From NCBI GenBank assembly GCA_003142915.1, contig PLNZ01000374.1:8462-21734 (forward strand): a stretch of 13,273 bases of DNA, read 5' to 3'. The stretch's first letter is position 1; each line of letters starts with the position of its first letter. The notes under the pieces are model-generated. The model saw nothing but the letters and a program-made list of their open reading frames with translations. It was not told the origin of the DNA and searched no databases. Source of the DNA: Ignavibacteriales bacterium (lineage in GTDB: Bacteria; Bacteroidota; Ignavibacteria; Ignavibacteriales; Ignavibacteriaceae). The translations under genes were made by a program, and so were the position numbers. This document shows positions 7,589 through 13,273 of the stretch, piece by piece.

Positions 7589-8794
7589 ATGGCAAAAGAA
7601 AAATTTGATAGGAGTAAACCTCACGTTAACGTAGGTACAATCGGTCATGTAGATCATGGTAAAACCACATTAACAGCTGCCATCACAATGGCTCTCGCAA
7701 GAAAGGGATTATCGGAAGTTAGAACTTTTGATAGTATTGATAATGCTCCGGAAGAAAGAGAAAGAGGTATTACTATTGCAACAGCTCACATTGAATATTC
7801 AACCGCAAATAGACACTATGCTCACGTAGATTGCCCCGGTCACGCTGACTATGTTAAGAATATGATTACCGGTGCTGCCCAGATGGACGGCGCTATATTA
7901 GTAGTTGCTGCAACTGATGGACCAATGCCACAAACAAGAGAGCATGTTCTTCTTGCACGCCAGGTTGGCGTTCCTAAAATGGTTGTGTTCTTAAATAAGA
8001 TCGATATGGTTGATGATGCTGAACTTATTGAGCTTGTTGAAGTTGAATTAAGAGATTTATTAAATTCTTATGAATTTCCCGGAGATGAAATCCCTATTAT
8101 TAAGGGTTCGGCTTTAAAAGCTTTGGAAGCGGGCTCAAGCAATGCTCCTACAGATGACCCAAGATATAACTGTATCTGGGAGCTTATGGATGCTGTTGAC
8201 ACTTATATCCCGATACCAAAAAGAGAAACCGACAAACCTTTCTTAATGCCTGTTGAAGACGTTTTCTCTATTACAGGTCGTGGTACTGTTGCTACTGGTA
8301 GAGTTGAAAGAGGTCAGGTTAAATTAGCTGAAGAAGTTGAGCTAATCGGGCTTGGCGTTCATAAGAAAACAGTTGTTACAGGAATTGAAATGTTCAGAAA
8401 AGAACTTGATTCGGCAATAGCTGGAGACAATGCCGGTCTTCTTTTAAGAGGTGTTGATAAAAATGAAATCGAAAGAGGGATGGTTCTTGCGAAGCCGGGA
8501 TCTATAACTCCTCATAAGAAATTTGAAGGTTCAATTTATGTTTTGTCAAAAGAAGAAGGTGGACGTCATACACCATTCTTTAATGGATATAGGCCGCAGT
8601 TCTATTTCAGAACAACCGACGTTACCGGTGTTGCTACGCTTCCGGAAGGAACTGAAATGGTTATGCCGGGAGATAGTGTGCGTTTAACAGTTGAACTGAT
8701 ATCAGAAATTGCTATGGAAGAAGGTCTCCGTTTCGCTATTCGTGAAGGCGGCAGAACAGTAGCTTCAGGTCTTGTAACCAAAATTATTGAGTAA
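7589..8794 (+). CDS. tuf: elongation factor Tu
   Basis: A 401-residue GTPase that delivers aminoacyl-tRNA to the ribosomal A site. The GTP-binding motifs are GHVDHGKT (19-26), the switch I RERGITI segment, DCPGH (81-85, with catalytic H85), NKID (136-139) and GSALKAL (173-179). Domains 2 and 3 carry GRGTVATGRVERG, EGGRHTPFFNGYRPQFY and the C-terminal GLRFAIREGGRTVASG. It is seven residues longer than E. coli EF-Tu (394), mainly from a loop AGSSNAPTDDP at 181-191 after GSALKALE; longer loops at this place occur in several phyla. The ATG is preceded by AAAGGAGA (7576-7583), a strong ribosome binding site with a good spacer, unlike neighbouring fusA. tuf is the last gene before an intrinsic terminator at 8814. 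Bacteroidia commonly carry tuf elsewhere, so this position is informative about lineage. I cannot tell whether a second tuf copy exists. Confidence 0.98.
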   Translation: MAKEKFDRSKPHVNVGTIGHVDHGKTTLTAAITMALARKGLSEVRTFDSIDNAPEERERGITIATAHIEYSTANRHYAHVDCPGHADYVKNMITGAAQMDGAILVVAATDGPMPQTREHVLLARQVGVPKMVVFLNKIDMVDDAELIELVEVELRDLLNSYEFPGDEIPIIKGSALKALEAGSSNAPTDDPRYNCIWELMDAVDTYIPIPKRETDKPFLMPVEDVFSITGRGTVATGRVERGQVKLAEEVELIGLGVHKKTVVTGIEMFRKELDSAIAGDNAGLLLRGVDKNEIERGMVLAKPGSITPHKKFEGSIYVLSKEEGGRHTPFFNGYRPQFYFRTTDVTGVATLPEGTEMVMPGDSVRLTVELISEIAMEEGLRFAIREGGRTVASGLVTKIIE

Positions 8795-8813
8795 ACTTAT
8801 ATTTATTCTATTG

Positions 8814-8838
8814 AAAAGGGAGTGAAAACTCCCTTTTT
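8814..8838 (+). terminator. intrinsic terminator between tuf and rpsJ
   Basis: A perfect 10-bp stem, AAAAGGGAGT (8814-8823) with ACTCCCTTTT (8828-8837), is closed by a stable GNRA-type GAAA loop. The stem runs into a run of five T at 8834-8838, followed by AT-rich sequence. This is a textbook factor-independent terminator 19 bases after the tuf stop, so at least part of the str transcript should end here. I find no clear promoter between it and rpsJ, so it may act as a partial terminator that lowers transcription into the S10 genes. Confidence 0.85.
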
Positions 8839-8855
8839 ATATAAATTTTATTTTG

Positions 8856-8871
8856 TCCCGTTAAGGCGGGA
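8856..8871 (+). promoter_or_regulatory. small hairpin abutting the rpsJ ribosome binding site
   Basis: TCCCG (8856-8860) and CGGGA (8867-8871) pair over five bases, four of them G-C, around a TTAAGG loop. The 3' arm ends exactly where the rpsJ ribosome binding region AAAGGAGA (8871-8878) begins. It stands out in an otherwise AT-rich gap. It could influence ribosome access to the first S10-cluster gene or be part of a leader that responds to a ribosomal protein, but the stem is short and this is only a position-based suggestion. Confidence 0.35.
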
Positions 8872-8872
8872 A

Positions 8873-8878
8873 AGGAGA
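8873..8878 (+). promoter_or_regulatory. ribosome binding site fixing the rpsJ GTG start
   Basis: AGGAGA lies six bases before the GTG at 8885. No ATG is available nearby in frame, and a TTG at 8881 is out of frame. The site therefore supports GTG as the rpsJ start, which also yields the family's usual short N-terminus before QKIRIKLK. Confidence 0.85.
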
Positions 8879-8884
8879 ATTTGA

Positions 8885-9193
8885 GTGTCTGTCCAAAAGA
8901 TTAGAATAAAATTGAAATCGTACGATCATATTTTGATTGATAAATCAACAGAGAAAATTATAAAGACTGTTAGAAGCACAGGTGCAATTGTGTCCGGCCC
9001 TATACCGTTGCCTACTAAACGAACTGTCTATACAGTACTTAGATCGCCACATGTTGACAAAAAATCACGAGAACAATTTGAGACCAGAGCGCATAAAAGG
9101 ATAATTGATATTCATAATTCAAATAATAAAACCGTCGATTCACTTAGTAAATTAGATATCCCGGCGGGTGTTGATATTGAGATTAAGCTTTAA
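8885..9193 (+). CDS. rpsJ: 30S ribosomal protein S10
   Basis: A 102-residue protein of the 30S head (E. coli S10 has 103), which in other bacteria also pairs with NusB in transcription antitermination. The N-terminal QKIRIKLKSYDH and the central GPIPLPTKRTVYTVLRSPH are signature segments, followed by KKSREQFETRAHKRIIDI and the C-terminal hydrophobic strand GVDIEIKL. Translation starts at GTG, supported by AGGAGA six bases upstream and by the family N-terminus. It is the first gene of the S10 cluster and follows the terminator at 8814-8838 and a small hairpin at 8856-8871. No clear promoter is visible in that gap, so it is probably transcribed by read-through from the str unit or from a promoter I cannot recognise. 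rplC follows after 17 bases. Confidence 0.98.
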   Translation: MSVQKIRIKLKSYDHILIDKSTEKIIKTVRSTGAIVSGPIPLPTKRTVYTVLRSPHVDKKSREQFETRAHKRIIDIHNSNNKTVDSLSKLDIPAGVDIEIKL

Positions 9194-9200
9194 GGAATTT

Positions 9201-9205
9201 GGGAG
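9201..9205 (+). promoter_or_regulatory. ribosome binding site fixing the rplC ATG start
   Basis: GGGAG lies five bases before the ATG at 9211. The frame is also open from a TTG at 9199, but that codon overlaps this site and would add MGVK before the family's natural start (M)AGIIGKKIGM. The site therefore favours 9211. Confidence 0.8.
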
Positions 9206-9210
9206 TTAAG

Positions 9211-9834
9211 ATGGCTGGCATTATCGGTAAAAAAATTGGAATGTCGAGCATTTTTAATGCTAACGGCGAAATTGTATCTGTTACTGTTATACAAGCAGGT
9301 CCATGTAAAGTGGTCTCCGTTAGGACTAAAGAAAAAGACGGTTATGAAGCACTTCAGCTCGGCTTCGGAGAAAAGAAAGAAAAAAATATTATTAAACCTA
9401 TTCTGGGACAATATAAGAAAGGCAATCTAACTCCTTCTGCTGTTCTTAAAGAATTTGACTTTTCAAATGCCGGTGAATTTAAAGTTGGCGACGAAGTAAA
9501 AGTGGATTTATTTCAAGAAAACGAAAAGATTAAAGTGAGAGGAAAGAGCAAGGGTAAAGGGTTTCAGGGTGTGATGAGGCGACACGGTTTTGGCGGCGTT
9601 GGTGGTACAACCCATGGACAAAGCGACAGATTACGCGCTCCGGGTTCAATAGGTGCAAGTTCTTATCCTTCAAGAGTTTTTAAAGGTCAGAGAATGGCTG
9701 GAAGAATGGGTTACGAAAATGTAACTGTTTCTAATCTTAGAGTTGTAAAAATTATGGCTGAAGAAAACATTATTTTAGTCAAAGGCGCCGTTCCAGGTGC
9801 AATTAACTCTTATGTTGAATTGATTAAGAAGTAA
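9211..9834 (+). CDS. rplC: 50S ribosomal protein L3
   Basis: A 207-residue protein (E. coli L3 has 209) that binds near the 23S rRNA 3' end, helps begin 50S assembly and reaches toward the peptidyl-transferase centre. The N-terminus GIIGKKIGMSSIF, the KGKGFQGVMRRHGFGG segment, THGQSDRLRAPGSIG and YPSRVFKGQRMAGRMG are all characteristic. I use ATG 9211 rather than the in-frame TTG 9199 because of the GGGAG at 9201-9205 and the family N-terminus. At residue 149 there is alanine (SIGASSYPSR), where E. coli has Q150 (SIGQNQTP), the glutamine methylated by PrmB, so that modification cannot occur at this position here. From memory, related phyla share this alanine. rplD begins 12 bases downstream. 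Confidence 0.97.
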   Translation: MAGIIGKKIGMSSIFNANGEIVSVTVIQAGPCKVVSVRTKEKDGYEALQLGFGEKKEKNIIKPILGQYKKGNLTPSAVLKEFDFSNAGEFKVGDEVKVDLFQENEKIKVRGKSKGKGFQGVMRRHGFGGVGGTTHGQSDRLRAPGSIGASSYPSRVFKGQRMAGRMGYENVTVSNLRVVKIMAEENIILVKGAVPGAINSYVELIKK

Positions 9835-9846
9835 GTTGGGAAAAAA

Positions 9847-10494
9847 ATGACATTAGATATTTACAAAATTGATGGCACTGTGTCCGGTGAGAAATTGGAG
9901 CTTGCTGAAGAAATTTTTGGCATAGAACCAAATGACCATGCTATCTATTTATCAGTAAAGGCGTATTTAGCTAATCAAAGACAGGGTACAAGTAAGGCTA
10001 AAGAACGCGGAGAAGTAAGGGGCGGCGGTAAAAAACCATGGAAACAAAAAGGCAGAGGAGGTTCAAGAGCCGGTACGACACGTTCACCCCTTTGGGTAGG
10101 TGGAGGTACAATTTTCGGCCCTCGCCCAAGAGATTATCGTCAGGATTTGACTAAAAAGCTAAAACGTCTCGGCAGAAAATCCGCATTTAGTTATAAAGTA
10201 AAGGATGAGCAATTGATTATTGTTGAGGATTTCAATTTTGAAAAACCAAAGACAAAAGAATTTACAGGCCTATTAGAAGCATTCAAATTATCGGGTAAAA
10301 AAGTTTTATTATTGACCAACGGTAAACAAGAAACAGTTTATAAATCCGGTAGAAATATTTCAAAAGTAAAAATATTGGAAGCTGAGAAGGCATCAACATA
10401 TGATATTCTTAACAATCAAATTCTGATTATACAGAAAAGTGCAGTAGAAACTATCAGCAATTCATTCAAGAATACGAAGGAAGTGGTAAACTGA
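9847..10494 (+). CDS. rplD: 50S ribosomal protein L4
   Basis: A 215-residue protein that is globular at the 50S surface and sends a long basic loop into the exit tunnel, forming part of the constriction with L22. The loop spans roughly residues 43-98 and contains the conserved GGGKKPWKQKGRGGSRAG and GGGTIFGPRPRDY segments. The C-terminal part is more variable but keeps the family pattern (VLLLTNG, followed by a lysine-rich helix and strand). In E. coli L4 represses the S10 operon through the rpsJ leader; here the str-S10 gap is short, so any such control would have to use the small hairpins at 8814-8871. The ribosome binding site is modest (TTGGGA, about six bases before ATG). Its TGA stop lies one base before the rplW start, implying coupled translation. 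Confidence 0.97.
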   Translation: MTLDIYKIDGTVSGEKLELAEEIFGIEPNDHAIYLSVKAYLANQRQGTSKAKERGEVRGGGKKPWKQKGRGGSRAGTTRSPLWVGGGTIFGPRPRDYRQDLTKKLKRLGRKSAFSYKVKDEQLIIVEDFNFEKPKTKEFTGLLEAFKLSGKKVLLLTNGKQETVYKSGRNISKVKILEAEKASTYDILNNQILIIQKSAVETISNSFKNTKEVVN

Positions 10495-10495
10495 T

Positions 10496-10789
10496 ATGCA
10501 TGATATTCTAATTAGCCCCCTGATTACAGAAAAGATGACTAACCTAACCGCAGATAAAGGGAAATATGGTTTCCTTGTTAACCCGAAGGCAAATAAAATT
10601 GAAATTGCAAAAGCGGTTGAGAAAAAGTTTAATGTTCATGTTGAAAGTATAAGGACAATAAATCATCCGGGAAAAATGAAGACTCAATTCAGAAAATCGG
10701 GAAGATTTATCGGTAAAACTTCAAAATATAAAAAAGCTTTGATTACGCTTAAGCAAGGTGAAACAATAGAAATTTTTGAACAAGTATAG
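10496..10789 (+). CDS. rplW: 50S ribosomal protein L23
   Basis: A 97-residue protein (E. coli L23 has 100) at the rim of the peptide exit tunnel, where trigger factor and the signal recognition particle dock. Diagnostic segments are the N-terminal SPLITEKMT, the YGFLVNPKANKIEIAKAVEKKF strand-helix unit, and the VESIRTINHPGK segment before the basic extension. The SPLITEKM block holds the conserved glutamate region used for chaperone contact in E. coli. The ATG is one base after the rplD stop. A purine-rich AAGGAAG (10477-10483), inside the end of rplD, can serve as ribosome binding site, so expression is probably tied to rplD. The gap to rplB is 22 bases with no structure that I can see. Confidence 0.97.
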   Translation: MHDILISPLITEKMTNLTADKGKYGFLVNPKANKIEIAKAVEKKFNVHVESIRTINHPGKMKTQFRKSGRFIGKTSKYKKALITLKQGETIEIFEQV

Positions 10790-10811
10790 AGTTTAAAAGC
10801 AGGACGATTAA

Positions 10812-11636
10812 ATGGCAATTATTAAATTAAAACCGAATACGCCTGGAACTAGATTTATGTCGATTTCCTCATTTGAGGAAATTACTAAAGTTACTCCTGA
10901 AAAATCTCTTACCGTTTCTTTAAGAAAATCGGGTGGAAGAAATAATTTAGGTCATGTAACTGCTAAACATATAGGTGGCGGACATAAGAGAAGATATAGA
11001 ATTATTGATTTCAAACGGGATAAGGCAGGTATTCCTGCAAAAGTTTTTTCAATTGAATATGATCCGAATCGTACATGTAGAATAGCTCTTTTGCATTATG
11101 CCGATGGTGAAAAAAGATATATCCTTGCTCCTGATGGGTTAAAGGTTGGAGATAAAATTCAATCAGGTACAGGTAGTGATATAACTATCGGAAATGCTTT
11201 ACCATTAAAAGATATGCCTTTCGGCAGCTTTGTTCACAACGTAGAATTGAAACCCGGTAAAGGGGGCCAGTTAGGAAGAAGCGCAGGTGCATCTATTCAG
11301 GTGATGGCAAAAGAAGGAGACTATGCACAGCTTAAAATGCCTTCAGGTGAGGTAAGATTGATAAGATTAAACTGTCTTGCTACATACGGTATAGTGGGAA
11401 ATTCGGAACAGGAAAATATAAGTTTTGGGAAAGCCGGAAGAACAAGATGGATTGGTAAAAGACCTCATGTAAGGGGTGTTGCAATGAACCCTGTAGATCA
11501 TCCGATGGGTGGTGGTGAAGGGAAAACTTCCGGAGGTGGTCATCCTGTTTCACCTTGGGGGCAAAAAGCAAAAGGATTGAAGACCAGGAAACGTAAAAAA
11601 GAATCAAATAAATTAATTATTAAAAGACGGAAATAA
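10812..11636 (+). CDS. rplB: 50S ribosomal protein L2
   Basis: A 274-residue protein (E. coli L2 has 273), among the most conserved of the 50S subunit. It is needed for subunit association and lies close to the peptidyl-transferase centre. Diagnostic segments are GGRNNLGHVTAKHIGGGHKRRYR, SIEYDPNRTCRIALLHY, KPGKGGQLGRSAGASIQV, TRWIGKRPHVRGVAMNPVDHP, GGGHPVSPWGQKAKG and a basic C-terminus. The functionally important Asp-His pair (E. coli D228-H229) is kept as D229-H230. The second histidine of DHPHGGGEG is methionine (M232, DHPMGGGEG), a variant I associate with FCB-group L2. AGGA (10801-10804) lies seven bases before the ATG. rpsS follows after 13 bases. Confidence 0.98.
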   Translation: MAIIKLKPNTPGTRFMSISSFEEITKVTPEKSLTVSLRKSGGRNNLGHVTAKHIGGGHKRRYRIIDFKRDKAGIPAKVFSIEYDPNRTCRIALLHYADGEKRYILAPDGLKVGDKIQSGTGSDITIGNALPLKDMPFGSFVHNVELKPGKGGQLGRSAGASIQVMAKEGDYAQLKMPSGEVRLIRLNCLATYGIVGNSEQENISFGKAGRTRWIGKRPHVRGVAMNPVDHPMGGGEGKTSGGGHPVSPWGQKAKGLKTRKRKKESNKLIIKRRK

Positions 11637-11649
11637 GTAGAGAGCAATC

Positions 11650-11955
11650 ATGCCAAGATCGGTTAAAAAAGGACCATTTGTCGATTTCAAATTAGCTGAA
11701 AAGATTACTAAACTAAACAATACTAATCAAAAAAAGATAATTAAAACATGGTCCAGAACTTCGACTATTATTCCTGAGTTTGTTGGTCATACAATTGCTG
11801 TTCATAACGGTAATAAAATGATCCCGGTTTATATAACTGAAAATATGGTTGGTCATAAATTAGGAGAGTTTGCACCTACAAGAATATTTAGAGGTCACCC
11901 GGGCACTAAAGCAGAGAAAGCATCTAAAGGTCCGGCACCGGCTGCAATAAAATAA
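11650..11955 (+). CDS. rpsS: 30S ribosomal protein S19
   Basis: A 101-residue protein of the 30S head, near the A-site finger bridge, working with S13. It begins MPRSVKKGPFVD and carries TWSRTSTIIPEFVGHTIAVHNG, the PVYITENMVGHKLGEFAPTR block and FRGHPG, all diagnostic. It is nine residues longer than E. coli S19 (92) through a lysine- and alanine-rich C-terminal tail (KAEKASKGPAPAAIK), which fits flexible tails in the family. The ribosome binding site is weak: the sequence between rplB and the ATG offers only GAGAG-like purines. Translation may therefore rely on ribosomes arriving from rplB. rplV starts 25 bases after the stop. Confidence 0.97.
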   Translation: MPRSVKKGPFVDFKLAEKITKLNNTNQKKIIKTWSRTSTIIPEFVGHTIAVHNGNKMIPVYITENMVGHKLGEFAPTRIFRGHPGTKAEKASKGPAPAAIK

Positions 11956-11980
11956 TTGTAACAAAAGGATTTTTTTATAA

Positions 11981-12325
11981 ATGGAAGCTAAAGCAATACA
12001 TAGATATATCGGTTCATCGCCTCGTAAAATGCGGTTAGTTGTAGATCTTATTCGCGGAATTTCTGTAGATAAAGCAATTGAAATTTTACATTTCAATACT
12101 AAGCATGCTTCAAAGGATGCTGAAAAAGTTTTAAGATCTGCTGTTGCTAATTTGATGAATAAAGATGATGCTGGAAGGGTTGAACCGGAAGAATTGTTCG
12201 TTAGGGAAGCTTTTGTGAACCAAGGGCCTACATTAAAAAGAATTTCACCCGCGCCTATGGGACGGGCTTATAAAATTAGAAAAAGGTCTTGTCATTTAAC
12301 AATTGTTGTTGCTAAAAAGGCATAA
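11981..12325 (+). CDS. rplV: 50S ribosomal protein L22
   Basis: A 114-residue protein (E. coli L22 has 110) with a globular part at the exit-tunnel surface and a long beta-hairpin reaching into the tunnel opposite L4. The N-terminus has the family pattern HRYIGSSPRKMRLVVDLIRG, the middle has AVANLMN, and the hairpin region is GPTLKRISPAPMGRAYKIRKRSCH. L85-K86-R87 occupies the place of the Met-Lys-Arg triplet whose deletion gives macrolide resistance in E. coli, so no such deletion is present. AAGGA (11965-11969) lies 11 bases before the ATG, separated by a T-rich run. The stop at 12323-12325 is followed by a strong ribosome binding site for rpsC. Confidence 0.97.
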   Translation: MEAKAIHRYIGSSPRKMRLVVDLIRGISVDKAIEILHFNTKHASKDAEKVLRSAVANLMNKDDAGRVEPEELFVREAFVNQGPTLKRISPAPMGRAYKIRKRSCHLTIVVAKKA

Positions 12326-12328
12326 CTT

Positions 12329-12335
12329 AGGAGGT
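12329..12335 (+). promoter_or_regulatory. strong ribosome binding site fixing the rpsC TTG start
   Basis: AGGAGGT is a full anti-Shine-Dalgarno match and lies six bases before the TTG at 12342. The open frame extends back to a TTG at 12303 inside rplV, but that start has no such site and would add 13 non-conserved residues. The position here decides for 12342. Confidence 0.9.
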
Positions 12336-12341
12336 AATTTT

Positions 12342-12983
12342 TTGGGACAGAAAACAAACCCGATTGGATTTAGAGTTGGTATTATAAGAGGATGGGACTC
12401 TAATTGGTATGAAAATAAGTCTTATTCATCTAAGCTTAAAGAAGATGAAAAGTTAAGAAATTATGTTAGAAACCGTTTGAAAAAAGCGGGTATTGCAAGA
12501 ATTGTTATTGATAGAACATCCAAGAATATTATTTTAACTATTCATACATCCAGACCTGGTGTGGTTATCGGTAAAAGCGGAAAAGAAATTACTCAGTTAG
12601 AGCAGGAACTAAAACAAATTACAGATAAAGATGTTAAAATTCAGATTTCAGAAATTAAGAGACCGGAATTGGATGCATATCTTGTTGCGGAAAATATTGC
12701 AAGTCAGATTGAAGGAAGAGTTTCTTTTAGAAGAGCGATGAAAATGTCTATTACTGCTGCAATGAGAATGGGAGCTGAGGGTATAAGAATTATGTGTGCC
12801 GGAAGGCTGGGCGGTGCTGAAATGGCTAGAACAGAACAATACAAAGAAGGTCGTATTCCTTTGCATACTATTAGAGCGGATATAGACTACGCAAATGGCA
12901 GAGCAGAAACTATTTATGGTGCAATTGGTATAAAGGTTTGGATCTGTCGTGGAGAAATTTTAGGAAAAAGAGTTACAGATTAA
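12342..12983 (+). CDS. rpsC: 30S ribosomal protein S3
   Basis: A 213-residue protein at the mRNA entry channel, where S3, S4 and S5 form the ribosomal helicase. Starting at TTG 12342 gives MGQKTNPIGFRVGIIRGW, the family N-terminus, and matches the AGGAGGT six bases upstream. The KH domain has its GxxG loop as GKSG (77-80) within GVVIGKSGKEI. FRRAMK contains R130, R131 and K134, equivalent to E. coli R131, R132 and K135, which are implicated in mRNA unwinding. AAMRMGAEGIRI and CAGRLGGAEMAR follow, and the protein ends at KVWICRGEI plus a short tail. It is about 20 residues shorter than E. coli S3 (233) because it lacks the variable C-terminal extension, as in many bacteria. rplP begins 21 bases later. 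Confidence 0.97.
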   Translation: MGQKTNPIGFRVGIIRGWDSNWYENKSYSSKLKEDEKLRNYVRNRLKKAGIARIVIDRTSKNIILTIHTSRPGVVIGKSGKEITQLEQELKQITDKDVKIQISEIKRPELDAYLVAENIASQIEGRVSFRRAMKMSITAAMRMGAEGIRIMCAGRLGGAEMARTEQYKEGRIPLHTIRADIDYANGRAETIYGAIGIKVWICRGEILGKRVTD

Positions 12984-13004
12984 TTATCCGGGAGTTTTTT
13001 TAAC

Positions 13005-13273
13005 ATGTTAATGCCCAAAAGAGTAAAGTTTAGAAAATCTCAACGCGGCAGAATGGCAGGCAAAGCTAAACGTGGAAGCACCATTGCTTTTGGTGATTTC
13101 GGTTTGAAAGCTCTTGAGCCTCATTGGATCACCAGCCGTCAAATTGAAGCTTGTCGTGTTGCACTTTCGAGAAAAATGAAAAGAGATGGAAGAGTTTGGA
13201 TAAGAATATTTCCTGATAAGCCTGTTTCAAAAAAGCCGCTTGAAACAAGAATGGGTAAAGGAAAAGGAGCGCC
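13005..13273 (+). CDS. rplP: 50S ribosomal protein L16, N-terminal part (runs off the window)
   Basis: The first 89 codons of a protein usually near 138 residues; the rest lies beyond the window edge and nothing suggests a break. L16 organises the A-site tRNA region of the 50S subunit. The sequence reads MLMPKRVKFRKSQRGRM, then FGDFGLKALEPHWIT, SRQIEACRVA, GRVWIRIFPDKPVSKKP and RMGKGKGA, all diagnostic. R82 of TRMGKGKG corresponds to E. coli R81, the arginine hydroxylated there by RoxA. The start is ATG 13005, ten bases after GGGAG (12990-12994). The ATG at 13011 is also in frame but lies farther from that site, and the upstream one matches the ML-PKR family start. Gene order rpsC-rplP is the standard S10 order. 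Confidence 0.96.
   Translation, partial: MLMPKRVKFRKSQRGRMAGKAKRGSTIAFGDFGLKALEPHWITSRQIEACRVALSRKMKRDGRVWIRIFPDKPVSKKPLETRMGKGKGA

Noticed and set aside
8811..8845. TTGAAA (8811) with TATATA/TATAAA (8838-8845) as a promoter for the S10 genes
   Set aside because: The spacing is 21-23 bases, too long for sigma70, and the -35 candidate lies in the terminator stem.
9199..9210. TTG at 9199 as the start of rplC
   Set aside because: It overlaps the GGGAG ribosome binding site and adds MGVK before the family's usual N-terminus. ATG 9211 has correct spacing.
12303..12341. TTG at 12303 as the start of rpsC, overlapping the end of rplV
   Set aside because: The extra 13 residues are not S3-like, there is no ribosome binding site for it, and AGGAGGT at 12329-12335 points to TTG 12342, which gives the canonical MGQKTNPIGFR.
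1..13273. A previously undescribed system, mobile element or inserted gene in the cluster
   Set aside because: Every coding frame of convincing quality is a universal housekeeping gene in conserved order. All gaps are 156 bases or shorter, and no inverted repeats typical of insertion sequences, CRISPR repeats or unknown genes are present.

Overview
The window is one co-directional (+ strand) stretch of core transcription and translation genes. It covers the last codons of rpoB, complete rpoC, the str cluster (rpsL-rpsG-fusA-tuf), then the first part of the S10 cluster (rpsJ-rplC-rplD-rplW-rplB-rpsS-rplV-rpsC), and ends inside rplP. I see no RNA genes, mobile elements, CRISPR, phage genes or accessory genes. 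No gene-free stretch exceeds 300 bases; the longest is the 156-base rpoC-rpsL gap.

Organism: a moderately AT-rich bacterium of the Bacteroidota/Chlorobiota (FCB) group, most likely an ignavibacterium-like lineage. The reasons are FCB-like RpoC segments (the 'KPQK...GQAGEIIENP' version of a usually shorter loop, and a long SI3-type insertion after the trigger helix), the DHPM variant in L2, and SIGASSYPSR in L3. A tuf gene between fusA and rpsJ, good Shine-Dalgarno sequences before many genes and a canonical TTGACA/TATATT promoter point away from Bacteroidia. The assignment is inferred from remembered family sequences, not from a search.

Layout: rpoB and rpoC (1-4388) end at a 15-bp hairpin (4396-4430). 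An AT-rich tract and a sigma70-type promoter (4473-4501) then start the str unit with rpsL at a GTG codon. After tuf, an intrinsic terminator with a GAAA loop (8814-8838) and a second small hairpin against the rpsJ ribosome binding site (8856-8871) mark the str/S10 boundary. I find no convincing promoter there, so S10 expression may depend on read-through. The S10 genes are then 1 to 25 bases apart.

The genes jointly supply RNA polymerase beta', both main GTPase elongation factors, and proteins of the decoding centre (S12, S7, S19), the mRNA entry channel (S3), and the peptidyl-transferase and exit-tunnel region (L2, L3, L4, L22, L23, L16). I found no new biological system. The points worth checking are control at the two transcription-unit boundaries, non-ATG starts, weak ribosome binding sites at some genes, and lineage-specific residue changes.
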